Both the position numbers and the translations under genes were made by a program. A stretch of 64,000 nt of DNA from JAGIBJ01 sp032119595 (lineage in GTDB: Bacteria > Actinomycetota > Thermoleophilia > Solirubrobacterales > Solirubrobacteraceae), in NCBI GenBank assembly GCA_032119595.1, contig JAUMBQ010000006.1, positions 868,001 through 932,000 of the forward strand. Direction: 5' to 3'. The notes under the pieces were generated by a model. That model was not told where the DNA came from. It made no database searches and saw only the letters and a list, made by a program, of their open reading frames with translations. Below are positions 8,178-16,415 of the stretch, piece after piece. The first letter of the stretch is position 1, and each line of letters begins with the position of its first letter.

Positions 8178-10991
8178 TCACTCCCCGGATACGGCGCCCT
8201 TGAGGGCGTCCGGCAACTCGATCCGCGTTCGGATGCCGAGCTTGCCGTAGGCCTTGCCGAGGTGAACCTCGACGGTCTTGCGGGTCACCCAGAGGGCTTC
8301 GGCGATCTCACGATTGGTCTTGCCCGAGGCCGCGAGGTCAGCGACTCGCCGCTCGCTGGGCGTGAGCGACGCGACCCCGCTGAGCGCCGAGCGGCGAGGG
8401 CGCGCTCCCGACGCTGCCAGCTCGTCAAGGGCGCAGCGGCGCAGCAGCGGCGCCTCCGTCTGCTCAGCGAGCTCCAGGGCGCGGCGCAGCGGCTCGCGCG
8501 CGTCTGAGCGCGAGCCCTCCCGTCGGATCAACGAGCCGAGGTCGTGGAGCGCCCAGCCCCGCTCCAGCCGCATCGGCGAGGGCTCCAGCACCCCGACGGC
8601 TTCCCGGAGCGTCGCGATGCCCTCGGCGCCGCCCTGGACTCGCGCCCGGGCGCGGAGCGCCGCTCCCAAAGCACCGGGCGTCTGCGCACCGCGAGCCGAA
8701 GCGACCTCGCGCTCGGCGACGGCCAGCGCCTGCTCCGGGTCGCTGCTGGCGAGCAGCCCGGAGAGCCGCAGGCCGGCCCGCGCCTTGAGTGGCGCCTTCC
8801 AGCCGCGACGGTCGATCTGGGCGACGGCCCGACCGAGGTCTGCGAGCGCCTCCTCGCGCCGACCCTGATCGGCACGGGCCAGGGCGCGAACGGCGAGAAA
8901 GTCGGGCCCAACGATGATGTCGTCAAGGATCGGCGTGTCGGGGATCGGCGCGAGGATCTCGCCCACGTCAGCCAGGCGATCCTGCTCGATGAGCACCTCA
9001 GCCACGACGACGCGGGCGGAGAGTTCCATGAGCGGCGCGCCCTGGCCCTCGACCTTCGCCAGCGCCGCCCGCGCGAACGCCTCAGCGGACGCGACCGACC
9101 CGAACGTGAGGTGCCACAGCGTTCGGGCATGGTCGGCCCGCATCGCCCCCATCCGGGACGCGTCGCTGCCCAGGAGCCGTTCGCCTTCGGCCAAGAGTTC
9201 CTCGGCCAGGTCGGGGCGCTCGGCGTGGCGAAGCGTGAGCACGAGCAGGTGGAAGGTCGCGCTCGAGAGCCCGAGCACTCGCGTCACGCGGCCGTCAGCC
9301 AACGCACGCTCGACCAGGGCCAGCGTCTCGTCAACCGGCCGACCGCAGTACGCCGATTCCATGGCGAGGTGCGCGAGCATCGCCGCCGACGGAGCCTCGG
9401 TCGCGCGCGCCGCCTCGAGCTGCTCGGCGCGCCGATCCGAAAGGCTGGCCAGGTAAACGGTGGAATCCAGCAGACCAGACTCCAGCCGCAGCTGCAGATC
9501 GGGGTCTTGCGCACTGGCCAGGGCCTGCTCCAAAGCGGCGAGCGCGCTGCGCGGATCGGTCGCGAGGAGCTGCGCCGCGCGCGCCGCGTGAGCCCTCGCG
9601 GCGGCATCGCCGGTGAGGCCGCTGCCGAGCGCGTCAGCGAGTCTGGCGAGCGCTTCACCGGCGCCGGTGAGCTGCTCGAGTTCGCCGAGTTCGAGCAGCA
9701 CCATCGCGCGATCAGCGGCCGGCGGTGGCTCGGCGAGGGCGCGCCGAAGATGAAGGACCGCCGTCTCGCTGGCGCCTTCGGAGACGGCGATGCGGGCGGC
9801 CTCCCGCAGCGTCGCCACCACGCTCGGATCATCCGCCGGCGGCACCGCGACGAGGTGCACCGCCAGCTCGTCCGGCCGGGCACCGAGCGCCGCCAAGCGC
9901 GCCGCCGCGCGTGTGTGGAAGCCTGCCAGCCGGCTCGGAGGCGTGCCGGCTGCGACCGCACTGCGCACGAGCGGGTGGGCAAACTCCAGGGCGTCCGGCA
10001 GCAGGATCCCGGCCTTCACGAGCACGTCGAGTGCGACCCGCACCTCGCGACCACCGAGCTCCGTCACCGATCCCAGATCGTCGACGCTGCGACGGGCTCC
10101 GAGCACCGCACACGCTTCGGCCACCGTGGTCGCATCGGGGCCGAGGTCGCGCAGACGACGCTGCACCCCCGCCACCACCGTCGTCCCCGTCAGCGCCTCG
10201 ACGCGCGCAGCGTCGGCGGCCGAGCCAGTGAGGTCCGCCTCGGCGGCCTCCCGCGCAAGGCCATGCAGCAGCAGCGGATTGCCGCCCGTCGCCCCGAGCG
10301 CAGCCTCCACGAACGCGGGATCCGGGTCGGCGCCAAGCCAGTGAGCGAGCAGCCCGGCCGCCGCGTCGGCCGCGAGGGGCTCGAGCGCGAGCTGCTCGGC
10401 ACCCGGTGACGCGCGCACCCGGTCCAGGAGGTCCTCCTGGGCCCCAGGTTCGGCGACGCGCGTCGTGGCGACCACGACGAGCGGGACGCCTTCGAGCCGG
10501 CGAGCCAAGTACTCCAGGAAGCGCAGCGACGCCCGATCGCCCCAGTGGAGATCGTCCACCAGCAGCGCGAGGGGCTGCTCGTCGGCGAGGTTCGCGCAGA
10601 GCCAATAGAGCCCATGGAGCACCGCCTGACCGGGCTCCGACGAAGACGACTGACTCACGTCGAAGACGACCTCGGCATGCCGTGCGGCGCCGCTGAGCAG
10701 GCGCTCGCGCCGAGCATCATCAAGCGACGCGACCTCGAGTTCCAGAAGCTGATGCAGGAGCCCGTAGGGGAACGACCGGTCCAGCTCCGACGCGACCGCG
10801 CTGAGCACACGCAGCCCCGCGTCCATCGCCAAGGCGCGCGCCTGACGTAGCAGCGCGGTCTTCCCGATCCCCGCCGGCCCCTCGATCAAGACGACGCCGC
10901 CGTCGCCCGCGGCGGCACGCTCGATGGCCGCCGACAGAGAACGCTCCTCTCGGTCGCGCTGGAGCAGATCGGAGGGGGCGGGCGTCGACAC
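8178..10991 (-). CDS. LuxR family regulator with AAA ATPase domain (LAL type)
   Basis: 937-residue regulator with a GTG start. The N-terminus carries an AAA/STAND ATPase (Walker A GPAGIGKT, residues 38-45; a Walker B region with LLVDDLHWGD near 145). The middle 500 residues are Ala/Leu-rich helical repeats of TPR type. The last 65 residues are a LuxR helix-turn-helix (TPSERRVADLAASGKTNREI, then a VTRKTVEVHL recognition helix). This is the domain order of MalT/LAL activators, which bind a ligand through the repeats and DNA through the HTH when ATP-bound. The target genes are unknown. It is transcribed alone, and a GC hairpin at 11007-11042 separates it from the next gene upstream. Confidence 0.93.
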   Translation of the reverse strand: MSTPAPSDLLQRDREERSLSAAIERAAAGDGGVVLIEGPAGIGKTALLRQARALAMDAGLRVLSAVASELDRSFPYGLLHQLLELEVASLDDARRERLLSGAARHAEVVFDVSQSSSSEPGQAVLHGLYWLCANLADEQPLALLVDDLHWGDRASLRFLEYLARRLEGVPLVVVATTRVAEPGAQEDLLDRVRASPGAEQLALEPLAADAAAGLLAHWLGADPDPAFVEAALGATGGNPLLLHGLAREAAEADLTGSAADAARVEALTGTTVVAGVQRRLRDLGPDATTVAEACAVLGARRSVDDLGSVTELGGREVRVALDVLVKAGILLPDALEFAHPLVRSAVAAGTPPSRLAGFHTRAAARLAALGARPDELAVHLVAVPPADDPSVVATLREAARIAVSEGASETAVLHLRRALAEPPPAADRAMVLLELGELEQLTGAGEALARLADALGSGLTGDAAARAHAARAAQLLATDPRSALAALEQALASAQDPDLQLRLESGLLDSTVYLASLSDRRAEQLEAARATEAPSAAMLAHLAMESAYCGRPVDETLALVERALADGRVTRVLGLSSATFHLLVLTLRHAERPDLAEELLAEGERLLGSDASRMGAMRADHARTLWHLTFGSVASAEAFARAALAKVEGQGAPLMELSARVVVAEVLIEQDRLADVGEILAPIPDTPILDDIIVGPDFLAVRALARADQGRREEALADLGRAVAQIDRRGWKAPLKARAGLRLSGLLASSDPEQALAVAEREVASARGAQTPGALGAALRARARVQGGAEGIATLREAVGVLEPSPMRLERGWALHDLGSLIRREGSRSDAREPLRRALELAEQTEAPLLRRCALDELAASGARPRRSALSGVASLTPSERRVADLAASGKTNREIAEALWVTRKTVEVHLGKAYGKLGIRTRIELPDALKGAVSGE

Positions 10992-11006
10992 CGGCGCTCA
11001 AGAATA

Positions 11007-11042
11007 CGGGGTGCGGCCGGCCCCCCAGCCGTCCGCACCCCG
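11007..11042 (-). terminator. Stem-loop terminator of the MerR-GAF gene
   Basis: A perfect 10-bp inverted repeat (CGGGGTGCGG at 11007-11016 and its complement at 11033-11042) with a 16-base GC-rich loop. It lies 54 bp downstream of the stop of the minus-strand gene at 11096 and just ahead of the LuxR start. There is no U-tract. Confidence 0.55.
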
Positions 11043-11095
11043 AGGGCGCGCGGCGACCCCCACCGGGCCTCCGCGCGACGTTTGGTTCGGGCCTG

Positions 11096-12337
11096 TTAGG
11101 CCGAAGCAGCCACGATGCGTGCCGCTTCGAGCGCGGCCGCCTTGTGCTCACGCTGGAGCACGGCACCGATGGTGGTGCCGAGGGTCTGCAGCAGCTCGCG
11201 GGTGATGTCGGCGAGCGGCAGCTCTTCGTTGAAGAGCAGGAACATCCCACCGATCGTCTCCTGGCCGCAGATGATCGGGACGACGATCGCCTGGGTGCGC
11301 AGCGGAATGCCGAGCATCTTCAGTGAGGCGTCGCCGAGCCAATCGACCTCGGCGTCCGCGAGCGCGCGAGCGATGTCGCCATCGCCAGCGATGTCGAGCG
11401 TCTTCGGGGCGATGGTGCCGCGCACGGAGGTCGCCGTACGCAGATGACCGGCCTGAATGGTCGCCAAAAACGCGTCCGCGCCGCCGGTGCCGCGCACGAG
11501 TTCGGCCAAGGCACGCTGCGCGCTGGCGATGCCCATCCCTTGCTGCAGCGCCTTGCGCGCCTCACGCGCGGCCGCACCCCAGACGGCGGTCTGCTCGACC
11601 GCCGACGATCCGGGCACCCCGGGAGCGTGACGCTGCGCGGCACCCTCCGGAAGCTGCACGAGCACGACGACTGCCTCGGTCGACATCTCCGGCGGCACGC
11701 GCCACGCAACCGAGCGACGCTCAGCGGGGAACGTGCCGATCCAGTCGGCGTGCGTGATGACGTTGACGTCCGGGCCCTCACCGATCAGCAGGCGCTGAAT
11801 CGTCGCGCGGGCACCGGGTCCGAAGGCGGGCAGCTCGCCGAGGAGGTTGCTGCCGACCTCGGGCGCGTCGGGCGCAGCCTGCGTCGCGCCGTTGGTCCAG
11901 ACGACCGTGAGCGGCTCCGGACCCGACAGGGCGATCGCCGGCGTCGGCGCATGATCGAGCGCAGCGCCGAGCGTCTGGAACGAGAGGTTCTGATGGCGGG
12001 TGGCGAGCGTCTGCTCGATGGCCTCGGCCAGCGGCACGCCCTGGTCGACGGCGCGGCTCACGGCAATAACGTGGCGAACGTCCTCGGCCGGGTACCGGCG
12101 TACGTTGTTGCGGCAGCGGACCGGCTGCGGGAAGTCGTGACGACGCTCCCACGTGCGCAGCCGCTCGCGGCCGACGCCGGTGAGGCGCACCATCTCGGCG
12201 GCGCTGATCGTGACCACCTGAGGCGACGCTGCGTCCGCAACAGGCGGAACCTGGGCGAGCGCGGTGGGACGGGGTGTGGAGAACATCTCCGGGACGACCC
12301 GAATCGGGTCGGGTGCGTGTGCCTGCGGTTGTGACAT
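11096..12337 (-). CDS. MerR-type HTH regulator with GAF sensor domain
   Basis: 413-residue protein. Residues 43-115 form a MerR-type winged helix (ISAAEMVRLTGVGRERLRTW, then RRHDFPQP and a RRYPAEDVRHVI wing). They resemble the DNA-binding half of CarA/LitR regulators, where the aromatic-rich WERRHDFP segment is typical. Residues 125-225 resemble a PAS-like module (LDHAPTPAIALSGPEPLTVVW), and residues 260-400 are a GAF domain (IVVPIICGQETIGGMFLLF). I see no cobalamin-binding motif, so the sensor is not the B12 domain of CarH. The ligand is unknown. The gene has a 380-bp leader with direct repeats and palindromes, suggesting autoregulation. Confidence 0.75.
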   Translation of the reverse strand: MSQPQAHAPDPIRVVPEMFSTPRPTALAQVPPVADAASPQVVTISAAEMVRLTGVGRERLRTWERRHDFPQPVRCRNNVRRYPAEDVRHVIAVSRAVDQGVPLAEAIEQTLATRHQNLSFQTLGAALDHAPTPAIALSGPEPLTVVWTNGATQAAPDAPEVGSNLLGELPAFGPGARATIQRLLIGEGPDVNVITHADWIGTFPAERRSVAWRVPPEMSTEAVVVLVQLPEGAAQRHAPGVPGSSAVEQTAVWGAAAREARKALQQGMGIASAQRALAELVRGTGGADAFLATIQAGHLRTATSVRGTIAPKTLDIAGDGDIARALADAEVDWLGDASLKMLGIPLRTQAIVVPIICGQETIGGMFLLFNEELPLADITRELLQTLGTTIGAVLQREHKAAALEAARIVAASA

Positions 12338-12487
12338 GGAAGGGGTTCTCTCTGCTTGGGCGGCAAAGGTCCGAATCGCACACCCGAGTCGAGCGGCGAT
12401 GTTCCAGCGCTATTTGTTGGATCCGCGAAGTTGGGCTCCCCGTTCAGGAGCTACTCCGTGGAGGCATCGTACCATCGAACTGGCACC

Positions 12488-12553
12488 GGAACGCAAGTTC
12501 CGTTCATTTCCCGTTCATGGTTATTGCCCGAGATCTCGGGCTGAATGGTTATT
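12488..12553. promoter_or_regulatory. Candidate operator cluster upstream of the MerR-GAF gene
   Basis: Within 66 bp there is an inverted repeat GGAAC-GCAA-GTTCC (12488-12501), two CCGTTCAT copies spaced exactly 11 bp apart (12500-12507 and 12511-12518), a perfect 16-bp palindrome GCCCGAGATCTCGGGC (12526-12541), and two copies of ATGGTTATT (12517-12525 and 12545-12553) flanking that palindrome. The cluster is 150-215 bp upstream of the start codon. Direct repeats with 11-bp period are known for CarH/LitR-like MerR operators. That this regulator binds here is inference. Confidence 0.45.
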
Positions 12554-12634
12554 CCGCTGCTCACGCGCCGTATGGCGGTACGAAAATCCCAGCATGCGCG
12601 GGGTGCCGCGCGGAAACCTGCACATTCCCCCAGT

Positions 12635-12660
12635 GTCACCCCGTCGTCCGACGGGGTGAC
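12635..12660 (-). terminator. Hairpin after the DUF2294 gene
   Basis: A perfect 12-bp inverted repeat (GTCACCCCGTCG at 12635-12646 and its complement at 12649-12660) with a 2-base loop. It lies 58 bp beyond the stop of the minus-strand gene at 12719. It is most simply a terminator, although an operator role cannot be excluded. Confidence 0.55.
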
Positions 12661-12718
12661 GCTCGCGACCACCGACCCTGTCGAGCGGCGACCGGACACC
12701 CGTCCAGAACGGGGGTGG

Positions 12719-13117
12719 TTAGCCGGCGGCCCCGGGCTCGGTCGACTCGGGCTCGAACACGAAGATTTCGACCGAGAGATCCGGGCTGTGGTGGTTCGTG
12801 CTCATGAACGCCGCAACCTTGCGGCCGGTCTCTTCTTCGATTACCGCGATGTACCGCTCGTTCATCACCTGCTGGAACGCGTGGCGCTGACTGAGGACCG
12901 CCTCCTCCTGCCCCTCGCGCGCAAGCGTCTGCTCGACCGTGGTGTACACGTCGCGCATGAGCACGATGACCATGTCGTCATTGGCGTGGGCCCGCACCTT
13001 GGTCGGGCCTTTCCCGGAGTACTCCTTCTGGAGCTGCACGATGCGCCGGGCGATGTTGCCTAGGGGGTCGCGGCGCTGCGGAGCGTCACGCTGCGGCGCT
13101 GGGCCTGCGGGAGTCAT
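12719..13117 (-). CDS. DUF2294 domain-containing protein
   Basis: 132-residue soluble protein starting at the ATG at 13117. An in-frame start at 13369 would add 84 residues of non-coding character. The DUF2294 core runs from about residue 25 to 128: NIARRIVQLQKEYSGKGPTK, then VLMRDVYTTVEQTLA, NERYIAVIEEETGRKVAAFM and NHHSPDLSVEIFVFE. These are the usual conserved blocks. The family is widespread in bacteria but its function is not established. It is a single gene, followed by the hairpin at 12635-12660. The 258 bp upstream, up to the pxpC stop, hold its promoter and no other gene that I can see. Confidence 0.85.
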   Translation of the reverse strand: MTPAGPAPQRDAPQRRDPLGNIARRIVQLQKEYSGKGPTKVRAHANDDMVIVLMRDVYTTVEQTLAREGQEEAVLSQRHAFQQVMNERYIAVIEEETGRKVAAFMSTNHHSPDLSVEIFVFEPESTEPGAAG

Positions 13118-13375
13118 CGACCACCCGCGCGAACGAGGCGAGTCATGGCGGACGCTCCGAACGAGGCTTCGGCGCAGATGGAACTCCACCAAAGTGACAC
13201 AAGGGGCTGCTGCACTGGAATTCGTCCTTCGATGACGAGGGGGCAATGAAGAATGCACGCCACGAAGCCCGAGTGCTCCGCGATGGTGGTCGCTCGTCAC
13301 CCGGACCTCCGGTCCACTCCGAACGCTATCAGGAGTAGCCCACATCCCCTGCAAACTGCAGGCGCGCACGGAGGA

Positions 13376-14308
13376 CTACGAGAAGTGCTCGCTGCGTGGT
13401 TCGACCGCCGGTGCGGCGCGCAGCCGGAATCGGACCGTGTCGCCCGGCCTGAGCTGGCCCGCCCGCGACTGATCGGCCTCGACGAGCACCGCGATGACGG
13501 GATAGCCACCCGTGGTCGGATGATCGGCCAGCAGCAGGATCGGGTCGCCGGAGGGTGGCACTTGGATCGCGCCGCGGACGACGCCCTCAGAGCGCAGCTC
13601 CTCCGCGGTGCGGTGCATGAGGGTCGGCCCGCGCAGCCGGGCACCGATGCGATCGACCTGCCCGCCGACGATGAAGGCGCGCGACAGCAGCGCCGTCACC
13701 GCGTCGGGCGCAAACCAGTCTTCTCGAGGCCCCGGCACCACGTGCAGGGTGGTCTCGCTGGTGAGCGCGACCACCGGGGCGACGTCGACCGCCGGCGATG
13801 CCAGCGCGTGCCTCCCCAGATCGAGCGTGTCGCCGGCTCTGAGCTGCGGTGGCCCGAGCCCGGTGAGCTGGTCGCTACTGGCGCTCCCGAACACCAGCGG
13901 CGCGTCGATGCCGCCGCGGATCGCGATGTACGTACGTAGGCCGCGCGTCGCGATGCCGACGTGCAGTTCGCCGCCTTGGCGAATGCGGAACGGCGCCCGC
14001 ATCGCCATGGGTCGTCCGTCCGCCAGGGCCTCGACGTCGGCGCCCGCCAGGGCTACCGTCACGGGCGCGGCGAACCGCAGCACTGGGCCCCGCAACGTCG
14101 TCTCGAGCACCGGCGCGCCCTCCGCGTTCCCCACGAGTCGATTCGCCAGCGTGCAGGACGCCTGATCGGCCGCGCCGGACGGCGGGATGCCGAGGTGCGC
14201 GAACCCGGGGCGACCAAGGTCTTGGATCGTGGTGCGGGCCCCCGGATCGACGACCTCCACGAGGCGCGCCAACGAGCCAGCCGCAAGCAGCGGTGGGCGC
14301 CGGTTCAC
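13376..14308 (-). CDS. pxpC: 5-oxoprolinase subunit C (biotin-dependent carboxyltransferase-like, KipA)
   Basis: 310-residue subunit of prokaryotic 5-oxoprolinase (PxpABC), which opens 5-oxoproline to glutamate using ATP. The GTG start overlaps the TGA of pxpB by 4 bp, so translation is probably coupled. Family blocks are clear: VVDPGARTTIQDLGRPG, AHLGIPPSGAADQ, ANRLVGNAEGAPVLE, and the C-terminal ILLLADHPTTGGYPVIAVL. The length is normal for PxpC. It is the last gene of the soxR-pxpA-pxpB-pxpC run, and the next gene starts 258 bp further on, so the operon ends here. Confidence 0.93.
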   Translation of the reverse strand: MNRRPPLLAAGSLARLVEVVDPGARTTIQDLGRPGFAHLGIPPSGAADQASCTLANRLVGNAEGAPVLETTLRGPVLRFAAPVTVALAGADVEALADGRPMAMRAPFRIRQGGELHVGIATRGLRTYIAIRGGIDAPLVFGSASSDQLTGLGPPQLRAGDTLDLGRHALASPAVDVAPVVALTSETTLHVVPGPREDWFAPDAVTALLSRAFIVGGQVDRIGARLRGPTLMHRTAEELRSEGVVRGAIQVPPSGDPILLLADHPTTGGYPVIAVLVEADQSRAGQLRPGDTVRFRLRAAPAVEPRSEHFS

Positions 14309-14925
14309 GTGGCCTCCGTGAAGTGGATCTGCATGCCGGTGCGAAACAACGCCGGCGGGTCGCGCTCGAGTTCGAAGGGCGACACGTGCGCGCGGCCGAT
14401 CAGGTTCCAGCCGCCCGGGGACGCGGTCGGGTAGACGGCGGAGTACTCACCGGCGATGGCCAGGGCGCCAGCGGGAACGCGGTCGCGCGGCTCGGCCCGT
14501 CGCGGCGGCCGCAAGCTCTGGTCGCCACCGAGCAGGTACGCGAACCCCGGTGCGAAGCCGAGGAAGCCCACCTCGAACTCGCTGGCGAGGTGCCGGCGAA
14601 CGACCTCCTCCGGGCTCACGCCGCACGCGTCTGCCACGACCTGGAGGTCGGGCCCGTCGTAGGTGACCGGCACCGTGAGCCGCGCCACCGGCGTGGTCGA
14701 CGGAGGGCCCGCCAGGAGCGCCGCGAGCCGCTCGACGAGATCGTGTGGCGGCGTCCGGCCCGGCTCCCAACTGATGAGCACAGTGTCGTGACCGGCGACC
14801 ACCTCGTCGACGCCGCCCAGCGCCTGCGGGACGAGCCGCACCAGCTTGCGCACGGTCGCGTTGCCCGGGAGCTCCACCAGCACGGCGCGCTCCCCGACGG
14901 GTCGGATGCCGGGGACGATGGTCAT
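14305..14925 (-). CDS. pxpB: 5-oxoprolinase subunit B (KipI-like)
   Basis: 206-residue protein with an ATG at 14925 that overlaps the pxpA stop (ATGA). It matches the allophanate-hydrolase-subunit-1/KipI fold: PVGERAVLVEL near the start, then VADACGVSPEEVVRRH and the diagnostic LGFAPGFAYLLGG. In other bacteria PxpB and PxpC form a complex and PxpA supplies the third subunit for ATP-dependent 5-oxoproline cleavage. B. subtilis KipI also inhibits a sporulation kinase, but the adjacent pxpA and pxpC make the oxoprolinase role much more likely here. Confidence 0.93.
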   Translation of the reverse strand: MTIVPGIRPVGERAVLVELPGNATVRKLVRLVPQALGGVDEVVAGHDTVLISWEPGRTPPHDLVERLAALLAGPPSTTPVARLTVPVTYDGPDLQVVADACGVSPEEVVRRHLASEFEVGFLGFAPGFAYLLGGDQSLRPPRRAEPRDRVPAGALAIAGEYSAVYPTASPGGWNLIGRAHVSPFELERDPPALFRTGMQIHFTEAT

Positions 14926-15698
14926 GCGGCAAACGCCCGAATCGCGACGCCGGCACGCAGCAGCTCCTCGCGGATCTCGCGCGCGAGGGCGACGGCGCCC
15001 GGCGTGTCGCCGTGGACGCACAGCGACGCTGGATGCACCGCGACGAGCGAGCCGTCGAGGGCGCGCGCCAGACCCGTCGTGGCCAGCGCGATGGCCTGCT
15101 CCACGGCCTTGTCGTGATCGAGCAGCGCCCCGGGCGCGCCGCGCTCCACGAGGGTCGCTTGGCCGTCCGACCCCACCGTGTACCCGCGGTCCGCGAAGCC
15201 TTCGACCACACCCCGAACGCCGTGATCGGCGAGCGCAGCATGGCGGAGCAAAATCGATCCGGGCGGAGCCAAGAAGCGCACACCAGGATCGACCGCGATC
15301 GCCTCTCGGTAGACGATCGCCGCCACGGAAACATCATGCGCGGCGCGGTGGTAAAGCGCGCCATGTGGCTTGACGAACCGCACCTGCGCGCCGGCGCCCT
15401 CGGCGGCCCGGCCGAGCGCGCCGTACTGCGCGGCGAGCGACGCAGCCAAATCGGCGGCCGGCACGTCGAGGACCCGCCGGCCGAAATGCTCGGGGTCGGC
15501 GTACCCGGGATGGGCGCCGATCACGACGCCGCGCTCGGCCGCCAGGGCGCAGATCCGGCGCATCGTCGTGTCGTCGCCCGCGTGCGCTCCACAGGCGACG
15601 TTCGCGCTCGTGACGAGGTCGAGCAGGGCCACGTCGTCGCCGACGTTCTCGCCGAGGTCGGCATTGAGATCGATCCAACGCGTTGGGGTGGCACTCAT
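14922..15698 (-). CDS. pxpA: 5-oxoprolinase subunit A (LamB/YcsF family)
   Basis: 258-residue protein starting at the ATG at 15698, which overlaps the soxR stop codon by 4 bp. Conserved LamB/YcsF blocks are all present: IDLNADLGENVG, TSANVACGAHAGDD, GAHPGYAD, FVKPHGALYH and the C-terminal CVHGDTPGA. The conserved His and Asp residues in these blocks are expected at the metal-dependent active site. The length is normal. Its place as first pxp gene directly behind soxR, without any spacer, ties its expression to the redox regulator. Confidence 0.95.
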   Translation of the reverse strand: MSATPTRWIDLNADLGENVGDDVALLDLVTSANVACGAHAGDDTTMRRICALAAERGVVIGAHPGYADPEHFGRRVLDVPAADLAASLAAQYGALGRAAEGAGAQVRFVKPHGALYHRAAHDVSVAAIVYREAIAVDPGVRFLAPPGSILLRHAALADHGVRGVVEGFADRGYTVGSDGQATLVERGAPGALLDHDKAVEQAIALATTGLARALDGSLVAVHPASLCVHGDTPGAVALAREIREELLRAGVAIRAFAA

Positions 15699-16231
15699 TC
15701 TTGAGCGCCCGATCTTGGCATCGCCGCCAGCGGGCGGGGCGATGCGGTCGGCGCCAGGGTGCCCTGGGCCGCTGGTTCCGTCGGCCTGACTGGACTGCCA
15801 ATCCAGTAGCGGGGCCCTGCGCCCACCCGCCCGACGCGATCCTCCGGGTTGAGCATGTGGCAGCGCTCGAGCGAGAGACACCCGCAGCCAATGCACCCGG
15901 TGAGCCCCTCCTTGAGGCGCTCGAGTTCAGCGATGCGCTCGTCGATCCTGGCCTGCCACGCGCCCGAGAGGGCAGCCCAGTCGTCGCGGGTCGGGATGCG
16001 GTCGGTCGGCAGTCGATCGAGCTCGGCTTTGATCTCTTCGAGGGTCAGCCCGACGCGCTGCGCAAATGTGATGAACGCGACGCGGCGGATCACCGGGCGC
16101 GAGTAGCGGCGGTGGCCCGAGCCGTGGCGCTCCGACGCGATCAGGCCGCGTTCCTCGTAGAACCGCAGCGCGGACGTGGCGACACCGCAGCGCGCGGCGA
16201 CCTCTCCGATGCTCAGCGTCGCGGCGGCCAT
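15695..16231 (-). CDS. soxR: SoxR redox-sensing MerR-family regulator with [2Fe-2S] cluster
   Basis: 178-residue regulator. Residues 5-75 are a MerR winged helix (LSIGEVAARCGVATSALRFY), followed by a dimerisation helix. The iron-sulphur motif is C113, C116, C118 and C124 (CIGCGCLSLERC), with the spacing of E. coli SoxR. SoxR dimers distort the promoter when the cluster is oxidised by redox-cycling compounds or superoxide. The C-terminus runs about 25 residues past the usual end (after GPRYWIG), and that extension overlaps the pxpA start by 4 bp. In actinobacteria SoxR commonly answers to endogenous redox-active metabolites. A stretch of 184 bp without genes lies upstream. Confidence 0.94.
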   Translation of the reverse strand: MAAATLSIGEVAARCGVATSALRFYEERGLIASERHGSGHRRYSRPVIRRVAFITFAQRVGLTLEEIKAELDRLPTDRIPTRDDWAALSGAWQARIDERIAELERLKEGLTGCIGCGCLSLERCHMLNPEDRVGRVGAGPRYWIGSPVRPTEPAAQGTLAPTASPRPLAAMPRSGAQE

Positions 16232-16415
16232 GGCACGAGGGAATCAGATCCCGGCCTTGACTTCAAGCGCACTTGAACTTCTACGGTGCCTGGGCGCAGT
16301 CGCCTGAGCCTCGCAGGAGGCCGTGGGAGCAGTCCGGGGGCGGACAAGGCCACGGCCGCGAGGGTCAGGCGGCGCCGCGCGCCTCAAGGCTCCGGCGCCT
16401 CAGTGCTGCAGCGCC

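Larger units (their letters stand above)
12338..12718. other. Long repeat-bearing intergenic region
   Basis: These 381 bp separate the start of the MerR-GAF gene (12337) from the stop of the DUF2294 gene (12719). No convincing gene is present. The region is less GC-rich than its surroundings and contains the repeat cluster at 12488-12553 and the hairpin at 12635-12660. Confidence 0.6.

Noticed and set aside
7138..8250. Single 370-residue plus-strand protein
   Set aside because: It overlaps the hypothetical gene at 7142-7582 in another frame and runs through a strong terminator before reaching the cupin part. Only the segment from 7945 resembles a protein family.
8544..10409. 621-codon plus-strand gene
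   Set aside because: It lies wholly antisense to the LuxR/LAL gene, which has clear Walker A and HTH motifs. The reverse frame is Arg-rich and has no family features.
14593..14925. KipI sporulation-kinase inhibitor function for pxpB
   Set aside because: With pxpA and pxpC adjacent and all subunits complete, 5-oxoprolinase is the better reading.
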